A DNA stretch of 64,000 nt, taken from positions 14,252,378 to 14,316,377 of the forward strand of contig OY755240.1 in the NCBI GenBank assembly GCA_963576725.1, given 5' to 3'. The DNA comes from Azorinus chamasolen (taxonomy: Eukaryota; Mollusca; Bivalvia; Cardiida; Solecurtidae). Below the pieces are notes generated by a model. That model did not search any database. It saw only the letters and a program-made list of their open reading frames with translations, and was not told where the DNA came from. Below are positions 32,841 to 44,528 of this stretch, piece by piece. A program made the translations under genes and the position numbers. The first letter of the stretch is position 1, and every line of letters begins with the position of its first letter.

Positions 32841-34565
32841 CATATCTTTGTTCATGGACGTAGTTTAGCAGTTCTGTGTCACTCCGTGATTACCCGCCCC
32901 CACACTTTAATAAATGTATTTCACTTTTTCAGTGGTATTAATCTGCAAAGCAGTTATTGCATTTACTAGAATTCCAAAAACATTTTTGTATTATTTTTAA
33001 TCAAGCTTAATAATAATTATTACTTTATACAGGAAACAAATATTGAGAACAAAACCCTTTATTAAATGAAATTATTGGATAGAAATGTGCAAAACCCAGT
33101 AGAACATGTATTCAGTGACAATTCATCAATTAAACATAGAAGTCTTAAAAAGCAGGTTTTTGATTCATGAAAGGCACAACATTGCAGAAATCTCTTATAT
33201 GGGATCAGTTATTACCTCCCTTTAGGACGATAAACATGTTACATGTGTTACATTTTAGTTTTTACGAATGCTCTAATTACGTATATATTTAATATATTAA
33301 TAATAAAAATTACGTAATATCAATGTATATTGTACAATCTTCAATTAACTTTAAAACAATAAGCTGTTTTATTTTAAATTTATTAATATATGACTTAGAA
33401 TGACGTAATTAATTTAAGAGTGTTTCACGTGAGTACACGCGGAATCTACCGGAAATTACCGAGCGTAGCGGGCACTATTGTGTCCCAGCAGGCACTATCG
33501 CAATTTAGTGACTGGTACATTTTACATGAGTAAAGAAGGAGCGTATTTGGATAAGGTATAATATATTTGTTTAAGTTGATTCAACAAGTCTAGTGGTATT
33601 TCCTCCAAGAGCATTACATGAAATACAGGTAAAGTTTGTAACCCAATTATGTTGCAAATATATTGCATGCATAAAATATAAAATATATATATATAATATA
33701 TATATTATGACCAATAAAACCAAACATTATTCGCCAGATGTCGCCATATGGATCACATTTAATGTGATTAATATGGCAAAATCTGCTGAATAAAAGTACA
33801 TGTATGAGTCATGCAGGAAACACATTTTTTAGTATTTATTTTGGTTTAAATTCAAGGGGGATGCTCTTGTATTGACTGTCAGTGATATTTTGTGTTGGAC
33901 TTTAGAGAGTGTGTTGCAATGCATATTTCAAATATGTTCCCAATTACATTTGATTGTTGTTCACGACAGATGATATGTGAATTAAACACAACCCTTATTT
34001 CACTCCGAAAACAGTAGAAACATTTTACTTACCAATACTATGCAGTATTGGGGTTTGCATTTATTCAAGCACTAAATGGTACTGACTGCATTCAAACATT
34101 CACCTCATTTCCCTTATTGTTCGTACTGTTTGATAACACCACAAACCTCTGTTTAATTGTTACAAATGGAACATATGTGCTTTGTGGTTCTATTGAGATC
34201 ATTTCATTGTGTATAAAGATCACCGAAGACTTCAATTGATATGAAATAATCCATCCCTTATATAAGCTCCAGAATTCCACCAAACCTGAGAATACGCTTT
34301 GTTGACCATATTTTCATAGGGTCGCCGTATGTCAACAGGTTGTCACTGTGATCCGAACTGCTAGGCTATTATGGCCAGCATATGCCTTGTTAGAGTCATC
34401 GAGAAGAGTTCTTATCACATATAAAAACACCGTACTAGTGCGCTACCTGATGGATATACCATTGAACGCCTTTGCAAACAGAAAAGACCAACACCAAAAT
34501 ACACATACAGGAGTCTATAGATATGGGTATGCTGTATTTGCTAATGGAATTAATTAGGCCTAATT
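32841..34565. other. AT-rich DNA without recognised gene
   Basis: 33660-33712 is an (AT)n microsatellite. 33792-33823 is a 32-bp copy of the PLE tail terminus (AAAAGTACATGTATGAGTCA then TGCAGGAAACAC, minus orientation). 33420-33560 is locally GC-richer (CACGTGAGTACACGCGG) but shows no frame. Nothing else supported. Confidence 0.55.
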
Positions 34566-35465
34566 CATTTTTATACGCCCACCTAATAAAGGTGGTCGTA
34601 TATTGGCGTGACCCTGTCCGTCCGTCCGTTCGTTCTCGTTCGTTCGTTCGTTCGTCCGTCAACATTTTGTTTGTCCGCTGTTTTCTCGGAAAACTATTTG
34701 ACAGATATTAATGAAACTTCACACAAATGTATAATGCATCAAGATCTGAAGCTGAGTTGATTCTGAGGTTCATTTGATTTTTCGTTTCAGAGTTATGGCC
34801 CTTGTCCTTAAAAAATAATGCAAATACATGCAAATAGTTTGTTCGCCGTTTTCTGGGAAAACTATTTGATAGATATTAATGAAACTTCACACAAATGTTT
34901 AATGCATCAAGATCTGAAGCTGAGTCGAGTCTGAGGTTCATTTGATCTGTCGTTTCGGAGTTATGGCCCTTGTACTTACAAAATAATGCAAACAGTTTGT
35001 CCGCTGTTTTCTGGGAAAACTATTTGAGAGATATTAATGAAACTTCACACAAATGTTTAATGCATCAAGATCTGAAGCTGAGTCGATTCTGAGGTTCATT
35101 TGATTTGTCGTTTCAGAGTTATGGTCCTTGTCCTTAAAAATAATGCAAATACATGCAAATAGTTTGTCCGCTGTTTTCTGGGAAAACTATTTGAGAGATA
35201 TTAATGAAACTTCACACAAATGTTTAATGCATCAAGATAGATCTGAAGCTTAGTTGATTCTGAGGTTCATTTGACTTTTCGTTTCAGAGTTATGGCCCTT
35301 GTCCTTAAAAAATAATGCAAATACATGCAAATAGTTTGTCCGCTGTTTTCTATGGGAAAACTATTTGATAGATATTAATGAAACTTCACACAAATGTTTA
35401 ATGCATCAAGATCTGAAGCTGAGTCGATTCTGAGGTTCTTTGTTTGCCCAACACTCCAGTGTTCA
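34566..35465 (+). mobile_element. Tandem-core element, five 158-172 bp units
   Basis: 5' side TTCATTTTTATACGCCCACC with hairpin to GGTGGTCGTAT (34576-34603), ATTGGCGTGACC, a GTCC/GTTC-rich tract (34615-34661), then units marked by TTTGTCCGCTGTTTTC at 34670, 34838, 34996, 35163 and 35335. Each unit has TGAAACTTCACACAAATGT and AGAGTTATGG.CCTTGT. After the array AACACTCCAGTGTT (35450-35463) can form a 3' hairpin, but no CTRR follows. Confidence 0.75.
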
Positions 35466-35739
35466 TATATCGTTATAATAGTTCAGCTAATAACTTCATG
35501 CTGCCTCAGTGTTTCTTTTATGGATATTCGTTTGGTACAGCCTTACATTAGTTGGAGTATTGAGACAATGCCTAGCAATTGTCTTCTTTCATCCAATGTG
35601 CTGAAAGTATATAGGGTACATAAATATAGACACACTGGTTTGTTTAATGGCTTATATGTGTTGTGAAATACGTCATATACTTAACGTTTCCCTAATTAAC
35701 ATTTATGTATGAACTGATCAATTCCTGACTCAAGCGAAC
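35466..35739. other. Spacer, nothing recognised
   Basis: No conserved frame or repeat seen. Confidence 0.4.
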
Positions 35740-35952
35740 CAGTTGGACCAGTTAGTGGCAAAGCCACTACCGGGGATATAAACCGGTTTACGGACGTCCT
35801 AACCCCGCACTTATCTCAAAGCCAACCTAGCTTAAAAATCAGTTTAAATAAATGTATCCACACCGGAGGTCCCCACACGACGGTAATCACAGTACAAAAA
35901 TGTAAAACATAGCATAACAACTGTGAAAGTCTGTTACATATGTACTCAATCA
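35740..35952 (-). mobile_element. Penelope-like 3' UTR piece (subfamily II)
   Basis: AACCGGTTTACGGACGTCCT, CGCACTTATCTCAAAGCC, AAACATAGCATAACAACTGT and ATATGTACTCAAT match 42890-43070 and 3905-4085. Both the RT end and the terminal tail are absent. It abuts exon-bearing unit A at 35953. Confidence 0.8.
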
Positions 35953-36008
35953 CTGTTCTTCATACTCGATGAATAAAGATGATTATTTTATTTCCTTTTT
36001 ATTTTTAG

Positions 36009-36089
36009 GTGATATCGACTCCTTTTTACTGGAATACTTCGCTGATTTTGGTAAAGGTGGTCAGATATTGTTTTAGACAGCGACAGAGG
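36009..36089 (+). pseudogene. Candidate exon 1 of unit A
   Basis: Acceptor-like TTTTTATTTTTAG precedes, donor GTAGGTTG follows at 36090. Frame reads GDIDSFLLEYFADFGKGGQI then LF and a stop created by one missing base relative to unit B. Equivalent of 58901-58982. Confidence 0.6.
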
Positions 36090-36890
36090 GTAGGTTGATT
36101 TTGTTAATAGCAGATACTTCATTTGCTATGGATAGGTGTTTGTACAGTTCCTGTATGTTCGAAATTTCTTGGTACTATGTGATCATTTAAATGGCTCAGT
36201 GTCCTTAACTCCAAACTATCCTATTTAGAATCGAAGTACCCTTCAGCCTGATACATACTTTTATGTAAAGCGTTTTTGTGAATTTATGTCTAATCATTGC
36301 TATTTCTTATTTGTCACATCTTATCATTTGTCTTGGATTAGATTAGTTAGATTAGGTGTTTGTTTTACAGTGCTGTTAATATGCTAAAGCGACCACATGA
36401 TGTTTTAGTCTAAAAGACTGCAAAAAACAGTCGTTAATTCAGGCATGCAAAATGAAACAAACATCCTATGGGAACTTTCTGTTTCACTTTTATATTCTAT
36501 TTAAGCTAACGCGTGTTTTAAAAACCAGTCTGAGACTTCTGTTGAGATGTATTTGCAATACTCCACTGTAGAAACGTTTAAGATTAACCTTTAGCCCGCA
36601 ACATATTATTTGTCAATCTACCGTCTTTGAATATTAATTGGGCAAATCTTTACAAAAATAGACAGAATATGTGAAATTATTTTCCTAGGCAAAAGCATAG
36701 AGCATACATGCATTGATAGTTCATGACAAACAGTGCATACCAAGATGATAGAGCTCCTATAGGAGGTTTTCTGGGTCTGCACTGTTTGCAAATGTACCAA
36801 TAGTTGTGACTGGCGGGCTGTGGGTTAATCTTCCACGCAACTGAAATGGAATGTAACACTGGTGTGTAATTCGAAAGGTGTTGCACTCCA

Positions 36891-37238
36891 TTGGATGACC
36901 TTCCTCTATTTGGACCCATTATTCAGTGTTGCAAAAGCAGGCGTTCTACGTTCCTGAAGCTGACTAAATTATACATCGGTCCAGAAAAGTTCAGTGAGAT
37001 AGTGGACAATAGTATGATCAAAGACCTACTCTATCCGATTCTTACAAATGTTCTAGGCCGAAGAGTAGTGTTTGCTTTACAAGCCATTGCTAAATGTATA
37101 AAAGATGGTGGTTCAGCAAATAATGTAATTATAAATGATAAGTTACTTCGCAAATACGGGAAGTTTTTTGCATTTTGTAAGAGGGAAGAGACAAGTACAC
37201 ATGTCAACTATGTATTTTTTAAATTAATCCACATGTAG
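36891..37238 (+). pseudogene. Candidate exon 2 of unit A
   Basis: Frame DDLPLFGPIIQCCKSRRSTF, LKLTKLYIGPEKFSEIVDNS, KDLLYPILTNV, FALQAIAKCIKDG, SANNVIINDK, then continuing 33 codons past the place where unit B has a stop. Compared with B, residues between TNV and GRR are missing (HLRALD region). Helical and leucine-rich; family not recognised. Confidence 0.65.
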
Positions 37239-37302
37239 TGTGTATTCCTTATATGCAGTAGTTCAGCCTCATCATTAGTTTCGAATGTTATTAGTTTTGA
37301 AA

Positions 37303-37798
37303 CTTGAAATGTGACCATAGGACACTGATGCCCCCACTTGATACTTTTTTCTCACAGAATGTAAGGGTCCGGACAAGATATTTTTAAAATCAATTTTGCA
37401 AATAAAGGACAGCAACTCCTAAACAACTGAAGCGATTTACATGGCTATCTAACTTGCCCAAGATATAATTGCCACAAACATATATGTAAAGTTTAGTTGG
37501 GATTAGACAAATACTTTCCAAGAAAGAGTCCGGGCAATATATTTTTAAAGTCATTTTTTGCAAATAAAGGGCCGCAACTCCTAAACGACTGAGGCAATTT
37601 ATATGGCTATCCAACTTGACCAAGATATAATAGCCACGAACATGTGTGTAAAGTTTGGTTTGGATAGAACAAACACTTTCTAAGACAGAGCCCGGACCAA
37701 TTTTTCTAGATGTGCGTACGGACGTACGGACGGACGTTCGTACGTACGGACGTACGGACAAGAGCAACCATATTTGCCACCACTATGTGGGGGCATGA
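37303..37798 (-). mobile_element. Tandem-core Helitron-like element inserted in unit A
   Basis: Minus-strand 5' end TCATGCCCCCACATAGTGG (37798 downward) with hairpin TGCCACCAC/GTGGGGGCA, then GTCCGTAC-rich tract (37700-37760), tandem units of 160 bp (marks at 37368, 37529, 37689), then TGCCCCCAC-complement and hairpin GTGTCCTATGGTCAC (one mismatch) seven bases before the 3' end CAAG at 37303-37306. Removing it leaves a host sequence of exactly the length of the uninterrupted repeat, with no target duplication. Confidence 0.8.
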
Positions 37799-38319
37799 AA
37801 ACGAATACCGCTTTAGCCAGTGCAACGGGGCATGCGTAGTGTTGCACTTTTAATAACTGCTCATAAAAAAGACCCAATAAACCCGAGTCTGCAATATTCT
37901 CTTTTTGCATTACTACTTTTGCTATCGAAGGATCCACTCATTTTAGAACTTCATACGTCTGCTTTTAATAACTAAATTACACTTTAAATCGACAAAATGT
38001 CTTCTATGTAAATTTGAATAGGATAAGGGTAAGGTTTCGGTTAATATGATAGTTTGAACAGCCATTCAGCTATCATTATAATTGTTATAGCATGTGATAC
38101 ACTGCATAATGTGGAATAAAACAAACAGTTCTGTGCAAAAACAGAATAGAAGGCGGGAAATCTGAAACTGACACATGGCCGTGCATAGCTACATCAGAAA
38201 CACAGGTGGAATGCGCACCTACACAGACTGTTTCTGGCCTGTTCCATACCAACATCATTCAGGGCACTGTCACACTAAACAGGTGCCAAAGGATTAAATC
38301 ATAAAGGAACTTTCCAACT

Positions 38320-38545
38320 TAAATAATTTATGTACTTCACAACAGCATGTGTTAAAGTAAAAACTCACCCCGTACTTCATTCTCAGTGTTGTTATATTTT
38401 CTAGATTAAAATTCCGTTGATAGTTTTGAAAATTGAATAAGCCGATGCTAAGGGCGTGAATAACTGCTCATCGATAGACTCAATAAAACCGCGTCTGCAA
38501 TGTTCTGGTTTCGCATTGCTGCTTTTGCTTTCTAAGGATCTCCTA
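38320..38545 (+). repeat. Dispersed repeat, 3' end of exon-bearing unit
   Basis: ACTTCACAACAGCATGTGTTAA, CCCCGTACTTCATTCTCAG and GACTCAATAAAACCGCGTC, CTTTCTAAGGATCTCC: the reverse of the 281-bp unit of 32200-32840. Confidence 0.7.
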
Positions 38546-38639
38546 CTTTCAGAACTTATGTACAAAATTCACAGCAAACAAAGAACAAACAAGAAAACAA
38601 CTGAAAATTGAACTTTTACGTGAATATCTTAAGACCCCA

Positions 38640-38828
38640 AGTGCCTTTTACACTAACCGTTCCAATGTGGTACTTCCATGTCCCCCCCTAGTGTTTGTTT
38701 TATTTGTCTTTGTGCGTCTCTTTATGGTTTTATGTACATTTGCTGTGGTTTTTGTGTTGCTGTTCGGGCTGCTGTTTGTTCTTTATGTTGTTTTTCCTGC
38801 ATGACTCATATTTGTACTTCTATTCATA
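38640..38828 (+). mobile_element. Penelope-like 3' tail (subfamily I)
   Basis: CACTAACCGTTCCAATGTGG, TTGTCTTTGTGCGTCTCTTT, TTGTGTTGCTGTTCGGGC and CCTGCATGACTCATATTTG. Truncated at the CCCCAAGTG side. Confidence 0.8.
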
Positions 38829-38924
38829 CCAACAGCAGACAAAATGTATACGAGATCCCCCGATACAATCTTCACACACATGTATATCAACCAAGTTCAA
38901 GCTCATATTCATAAATATTGTGTT

Positions 38925-39390
<466 letters not shown>

Positions 39391-39449
39391 TTTATCTAAA
39401 ATCTAGGTTTACAAACAACGTAAGAGATAGATTATCAAATTAAGACCTA

Positions 39450-39545
39450 CAACCGTCTGGCTTCTTTCATTGTACTGAACGCTGTGCTCCTGGCAAAGCG
39501 ACATTTGCATGCGACAGTTCTTTTAAGACAACGCCTTTGTCCAGC
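39450..39545 (-). repeat. Short repeat shared with 55660-55745
   Basis: GCTTCTTTCATTGTACTGAA, CGCTGTGCTCC and TTGCATGCGACAGTTC, inverted relative to 55660-55745. Next to the left mariner end in the second case. Nature unknown. Confidence 0.7.
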
Positions 39546-39547
39546 AG

Positions 39548-39838
39548 AAGACAAGAGCTGTCCGCGGACAACAACCTCCACTTTTTAGTGCTGGATAGTG
39601 TATTGGAAATCTTAGTCGGAAAGGGGAGATAATTATATCAAAATTTAGTGGTTACCTGCCCTTGTGGAATTGGTTCCCCTTGTGATAGCAAAATTGCATA
39701 CCAAATGTGAACCAAATATCGTTGATGGTTTCTGAGAAATGGACCTTAGCAAAAATGCTACTCAACACCAACTATGATGCCGACGAGTGTGTCATGACAA
39801 TAGCTCCATTTTTTCTTTAAAAAAGTGGAGCTAATAAT
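39548..39838 (+). mobile_element. Short non-autonomous element with terminal hairpin
   Basis: Ends in TAGCTCCATTTTTTC facing AAAAAAGTGGAGCTA (39801-39833), after GTGTGTCATGACAA. Interior GAGATAATTATATCAAAATT and GTGATAGCAAAATTGCATACC. Layout resembles a single-unit tandem-core element. Left end placed at AGAGCTGTCCGCGGACA (39548). Confidence 0.5.
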
Positions 39839-39984
39839 TATAGAGATTCACTGGGACTATGTCTGTATCACATAGTGTTAACGAGGAGAATTGTTTTGCA
39901 ATTAAGTTTCATATTAGTGTTAACTGTCTACTGTTATTATTCAAAATTCGATTATTTTCAGCAATGCAATACCAGTCCCATTCG

Positions 39985-40312
39985 TTCAACAAAAAAAGTA
40001 AATATGAAAAATAGTCCAACAGGGAGAGCCACATACGAAAAGACAAGGCACCAAACAAACGCCATCAGACAAGAAACGGCACAGCCATAAGACAAAACAC
40101 AACGGGACGCATATCAAGACGAAAAACATTTAAACATTAAGCATATTAAATAACAAAGCTGACCCTAGGGTGAAAGTAGGAGTACCGCCTTGGAACGGTC
40201 AGTAGTCAAACCTGGATACTGGGGATTAAACCTGGTTTACTGATACCCAACCTCGCACTTATCCCACCTTCACCCAACTCAAAATGTAAATAACCCCCCC
40301 CCCTCCAGACAA
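39985..40312 (-). mobile_element. Penelope-like 3' tail, third subtype
   Basis: AGTACCGCCTTGGAACGGTC, AAACCTGGTTTACTG.TACCC, CAACCTCGCACTTATCCC align with both known tails, but AGCCACATACGAAAAGACAAG and AAACGCCATCAGACAAG are particular to this copy. Confidence 0.65.
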
Positions 40313-40960
40313 CTACACATGATTAACGATGTCTGCCAAGACTAAATGGTTTTGAAATAAACGGAAAAGATAAACGAGCGACGTCATCATTTAAATGGCG
40401 TCATAATTTAAAAGTACGGGGAAATACATGAAACATTTCCACTTCGATAATTTAAAATAAATCGCTTCTAAATTGGATTTCTATTTGATATATTTAGACA
40501 GGTGCCTGTCTGATAAATGCAGGGTGCAATGATGAGTCAGCTTATATGCAATTTATATAGTATATGTGTATGCTGTGAATCAGTGTTTGTAGATATTCTA
40601 CGTGACCTTTCTAGTGTCTGAGTGCCCTGAATAATGTTGGTGTGGAACATACAAGGATCAGTCTCTGAAAGTTGTCTGCAAGCGCGCATTTCATTTGTGC
40701 TTCTGGTGTTGATGTGCACTGTCGTGTGTCATTTTCGAATTTCCTGCATGTCTTCTGTTCGATTTATGTCTAGTTATGTCTAAATTCATTCAATTGCATA
40801 CTAGAAATATTAAACATCCAGTCACATCAATATATTTTAGCAAGATCTTTAACAATTGAATTCTATGTGTAATTTAAAAACAGAATGTTAATGACCAAAC
40901 GTCATATTAATAGATCGTCAAACATTACCATGTCAGCCCTTTGCGGTTGATATTCTGAAT
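40313..40960. other. Spacer, nothing recognised
   Basis: A CAGGTGCCTGTCTGATAAATGCAGGGTG stretch near 40500 recalls the palindromic repeat at 5204. No gene. Confidence 0.45.
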
Positions 40961-41300
40961 CCGTTGAAAGCAAACGTAGCTATGACAAAAGACTCGGTTT
41001 TATTGGGATTGCTCGTAAGTAGTAAGTAAACTAATGATCCCGAATGACCAGAACATATAACAACACTGAGAATGATGGACGGAGCGACTTTTATCGACCA
41101 CCAAACAAGCACTTAACACCTGTTGTTGTCAAGTACATAAGTTATGAATTGGGAGATCCTGTTCATTAGCAGTTATAATAATGATTTAGGTCCAAAATGC
41201 TGTCATATAGGCTTGCATATACTCAATAAAATCGAGTATGCAATGTTCTCTTTTCTCATGGCTATTTTTTATTCGAATGATCTCCCACTTTCAGAATAAA
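40961..41300. repeat. Two inverted partial copies of the dispersed 3'-end repeat
   Basis: 40965-41150 (minus) has GACTCGGTTTTATTGGG, GGACGGAGCGAC and CACTTAACACCTGTTGTTG; 41190-41300 (plus) has ACTCAATAAAATCGAGT and GATCTCCCACTTTC. Confidence 0.7.
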
Positions 41301-41949
41301 TGAACATAGTTAAAAATATCCCGATACGGAAGGGTCTACCTTAGGTTCTCTTTTTAAATGGACTTAATATGAAATACATATTTTTATGAACAAATCCCAT
41401 TATGGTCCACATTGTACACATTCACTACCATAAGCATTGGTATGTGATATAATATACAAACTGGTTGTAATCAATGTGACGCTAATAGACTCGACGTCTC
41501 ATCAGAATCCAAAACTGTTTGACATTCTGTTTCCGTTTTAATAACAAAAAGTGAAGAACGCTCACTCGCGAAAATGTGTCAAGCACACAACTGACAATAA
41601 AAGGAACATTTTATGATGGCTCTCCCAACGAATATGTATATTATGAATATATATTAAATGAATTGCACAGTATATATACGCAACAATACTAAACAATTAA
41701 ACATGCTTTTGTAACATACACTTAAAATAATTACATTTAATCAAATCAATAATAAATTATAAAGATCCTTTGATGCGGTTGCAAACAGAGATCACATGGC
41801 TCATTCTCTGTTTGCTGGATTTGATAGTACAGTTTCTGTCACAGCCAAACAACCAAGAGTTCGAATGCCGTTGGAAAAAGTGAGATAATTGATATTCATA
41901 ATGTCGTTATTTCTGTTATGAATATAGATATATCACGTATGGTTCTAAA
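41301..41949. other. AT-rich DNA with weak palindromic repeats
   Basis: AACTCGACGTCTCATCAGAATCC (41491) recurs at 50676. No coding signal. Confidence 0.45.
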
Positions 41950-42270
41950 TACAGTTGAACTTCGATATCTCGAACTCGGATAACTCAAACTTCGAGATAA
42001 CTCGAACTAAAAGTTCGGACCTTCCAAAATCTTACAATACAGAATTGCTCTAAAATGTATCACTACGCATATCTAGAAACACATTTCACAGCTTAGTTCT
42101 ACAGTAATGCTGAAAGTTCCCGCTGGAGCTTTCAGCATTGCTGTAGACCTGCATTAAGCTGTGAACTTGAGAAATTGTCCAGATTACAAATAGGATAACT
42201 CGAACTTCTGTTATCTCGAACTAATTTATATACTCCCTTGAAGTTCGAGATATCGAGGTTCAACTGTATA
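41950..42270. mobile_element. TA-flanked MITE, about 318 bp
   Basis: Terminal inverted repeats TACAGTTGAACTTCGATATC and its partner ending GAGGTTCAACTGTA, subterminal TCTCGAAC/GTTCGAGA, and a central hairpin GCTGAAAGTTCCCGCTGGAG/CTTTCAGC. The TA ends suggest mobilisation by a Tc1/mariner/pogo-type transposase. A half copy is at 43498-43560. Confidence 0.9.
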
Positions 42271-42439
42271 CCATTTATACCATTGAGCAGGATATATGTT
42301 TTCAGTAAATATTATCGATACAAATATTTAGGGAAATTGAGTAAATGCATAGCTTCTGTTCTGATCACGATTTAACCGATTACAGTAACACTTTCTAAAC
42401 CGGACGTTAAAGTTAAAACCAGGAGTTTAAGTTCAGTGT

Positions 42440-42555
42440 TTGAGTTCATTAGTTTCGATGTTATTAGGTTTGAAAATTAAATACTGCTGAAGCTTGTGCT
42501 AGGGGGTGTGAGTAGTGTTGCACTTTCAACTATCACACATGAACAGACCCGATAA
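42440..42555 (+). repeat. Dispersed 3'-end repeat, partial
   Basis: TCGATGTTATTAGGTTTGAAAA, CTTGTGCTAGGGGGTGTGAG and GAACAGACCCGATAAA. It is interrupted by the following PLE tail. Confidence 0.7.
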
Positions 42556-43345
42556 ATGAAACAGTAGTAAAGTCAAGCAGGAAAAGCCACACACAAAACG
42601 CCACCATCACCAAAACGCCTACAGAAAGCATAGCGATTTATACTCATACACACACATACAGTAGAAAGTCACATACAAGACGCAACCACCACCAACACAT
42701 CAATAGACAGCATGTCACACACACAATCAAACATACGCAAACACACGAGAAGAACACTGAAACACAAACAAATACACGAGCACCTGAGACAAACATGAAC
42801 AAAACACAAATAAACAAGACAAACAAAAGTAAGGGTGACAAAGAGAGAACCGCCTTGGCACGGTCAGTAGCAAAATAACCACTGGGGTTTAAACCGATTT
42901 ACGGACGTCCTAACCTCACACTTATCTCAAAGTCACCCTAGCTAAACAAACATTGTAAATAAAGGTATCCCCGCCGGACTTCCCCACAACATAGAAGACA
43001 GTTATCACAGTACAAAATGTAAAACATAGCATAACAACTGTGAAAGTCCGTCAAATATGTACTCAATGACTTTGCTGAAGACAGAGCAACTGCAGGGAAG
43101 CCGTTAAGGGCACGACAGAGAAAAGGTAATACATGAGTCTGGTAAGCTCATCCCATTTCTGGGTTTAAGAGTATATCATCATAGAGTACTACCCTCAGCC
43201 TGTCATCGTGCAAGCAAAGACGAAAGCGTAGCGACCAACTGTAAAGGGGTCGATAACCAAACATGTAGTGTGTTGCAATATAATAGGGTCATAACCTTTC
43301 TTTCTAAAAGTTTTAATGCGCTTAATAAACAAATCGTGAAAACCG
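42556..43345 (-). pseudogene. Penelope-like element, RT end and 3' UTR (subfamily II)
   Basis: Minus strand: FHDLFIKRIKTFRKKGYDPI, ILQHTTCLVIDPFTVGRYAF in frame 43195-43392, then UTR and full tail to AGTAAAGTCAAGCAGG at 42556. The start of the frame on the 43345-43392 side is encoded by the neighbouring repeat. Confidence 0.8.
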
Positions 43346-43400
43346 AGTCTGCATTTTCGCATTGCTACTTTTGCTTTCAAAGGATCTCCCACTTTTAGAA
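43346..43400 (+). repeat. Dispersed 3'-end repeat, short piece
   Basis: ACCGAGTCTGCATTTTCGCA and CTTTCAAAGGATCTCCCAC. Confidence 0.7.
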
Positions 43401-43497
43401 TATATTAGTGTAATTATCGGAGCTTTCAACATTACTTTCGCCCTGAATCACATGATTTTCTAGATATGTGTAGTGCTATTTTTAGAATAATTCTGTA

Positions 43498-43560
43498 CAT
43501 TTTGGAAGGACCAAACATTTCGAGTTATCCGAGTTCGCGATATCGAAGTTCAACTGTAAT
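43498..43560. mobile_element. Half of the 318-bp MITE
   Basis: TTCGAGTTATCCGAG and GATATCGAAGTTCAACTGTA match the right end of 41950-42270. Confidence 0.75.
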
Positions 43561-44528
43561 TTCAATTTTGAAAAATAAACACACTTATGGGTACTATGAA
43601 AGGAAGTATATTCAAAATAGTACTGTCTAGATTAAGAACATCACATCATTTATAGATACGTAAATAGATAGAAACAGTAGATATGAAAATATTCACACAA
43701 AAGAAAGAAAATGTTGCTGTTGTAATCTCAGTTGTATTGAAATGAACATTACTTGTAGTACTTGTATGTCAACTTTTAAAAACAGTGAATCTACGGCATC
43801 TAGCAATAAAACACAATATTAATCTTTTAAAATTATATCTATTTGCTTCAGAATGTAGACGATTGCTCAATATTAGCATTTTTATATATGGAAAATAAGA
43901 AAAATGTCCTCTTATCAATATAGAAAACCAACTTGAAATTTTGATTGAATGACTATTTTGTAGCCGTATTAGATTTCTTGGCTCGAACATTTGTGCCGAT
44001 GGTTGAGTAAACTTTAGTCACTGACAAACATTTTTGGAGAAAAATGTGAACAAGTCACACAATCTTCGAAATGCAGTGGCAATTTGTACATGAAACGTTT
44101 ACTGTTTCCTTCATGATGGACTTGAATGCATAAGAATCATATAATTGCTAAAATGTGTTTGCAGTTGGGTACACCCCTAGCCCCGGCTTAAGCAGTATGC
44201 AATTTTCAAAACTTATACCATCAAAACTAGTAATCCCGAAGGACAAGAAATCACTATCACATATCACATATCACTAATATGATGCATTCAAAGTGGTTTC
44301 TCTGCCCTGGATCAGGCACGAGTACTTAGGTTCTTTTTCTCAGAGTAAACAGGGGTTTTCCTTTACCTTGGAATTTTCCGAGATGTCACACCCTTTCATC
44401 GGCAAGACTGCACTGGCTTGGATCACATGACCAGTGAGTGGTCACGTAATACGAAGAGACGGTCTGCTTCTTAGTACTCATGCCTTATCCAGAGCAGGGA
44501 AACCTATTTGGAAGTATTTTGAGTCAAC
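43561..44528. other. Mostly unrecognised DNA
   Basis: 44160-44250 holds a partial dispersed 3'-end repeat (minus; CCCCTAGCCCCGGCTTAAG). 44300-44528 is less AT-rich and leads into the ORF at 44529; CACATATCACATATCAC occurs at ~44255. No other feature. Confidence 0.5.

Larger units (their letters stand above)
35953..37945 (+). pseudogene. Exon-bearing duplicated unit A (with Helitron-like insertion)
   Basis: About 1.45 kb of sequence paralogous, in inverted orientation, to 57585-59040: same 5' flank (CTGTTCTTC.TACTC.ATGAAT), exon 1, intron-like DNA with ATACTTCATTTGCT and GGAACTTTCTGTTTCACTTT, palindrome, exon 2, TTATATGCAGTAGTT, and the GACTCGG-containing 3' end. The part 37303-37798 is an inserted element. 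Exon 1 has a one-base deletion and exon 2's acceptor reads CAT, so this copy is a pseudogene. Confidence 0.75.

Noticed and set aside
37390..37937. Minus-strand frames with repeated VRTSVRTSVRTS and SHVNRFSCLGVAVLYLQ
   Set aside because: Produced by the GTAC/GGAC tract and the 160-bp units.
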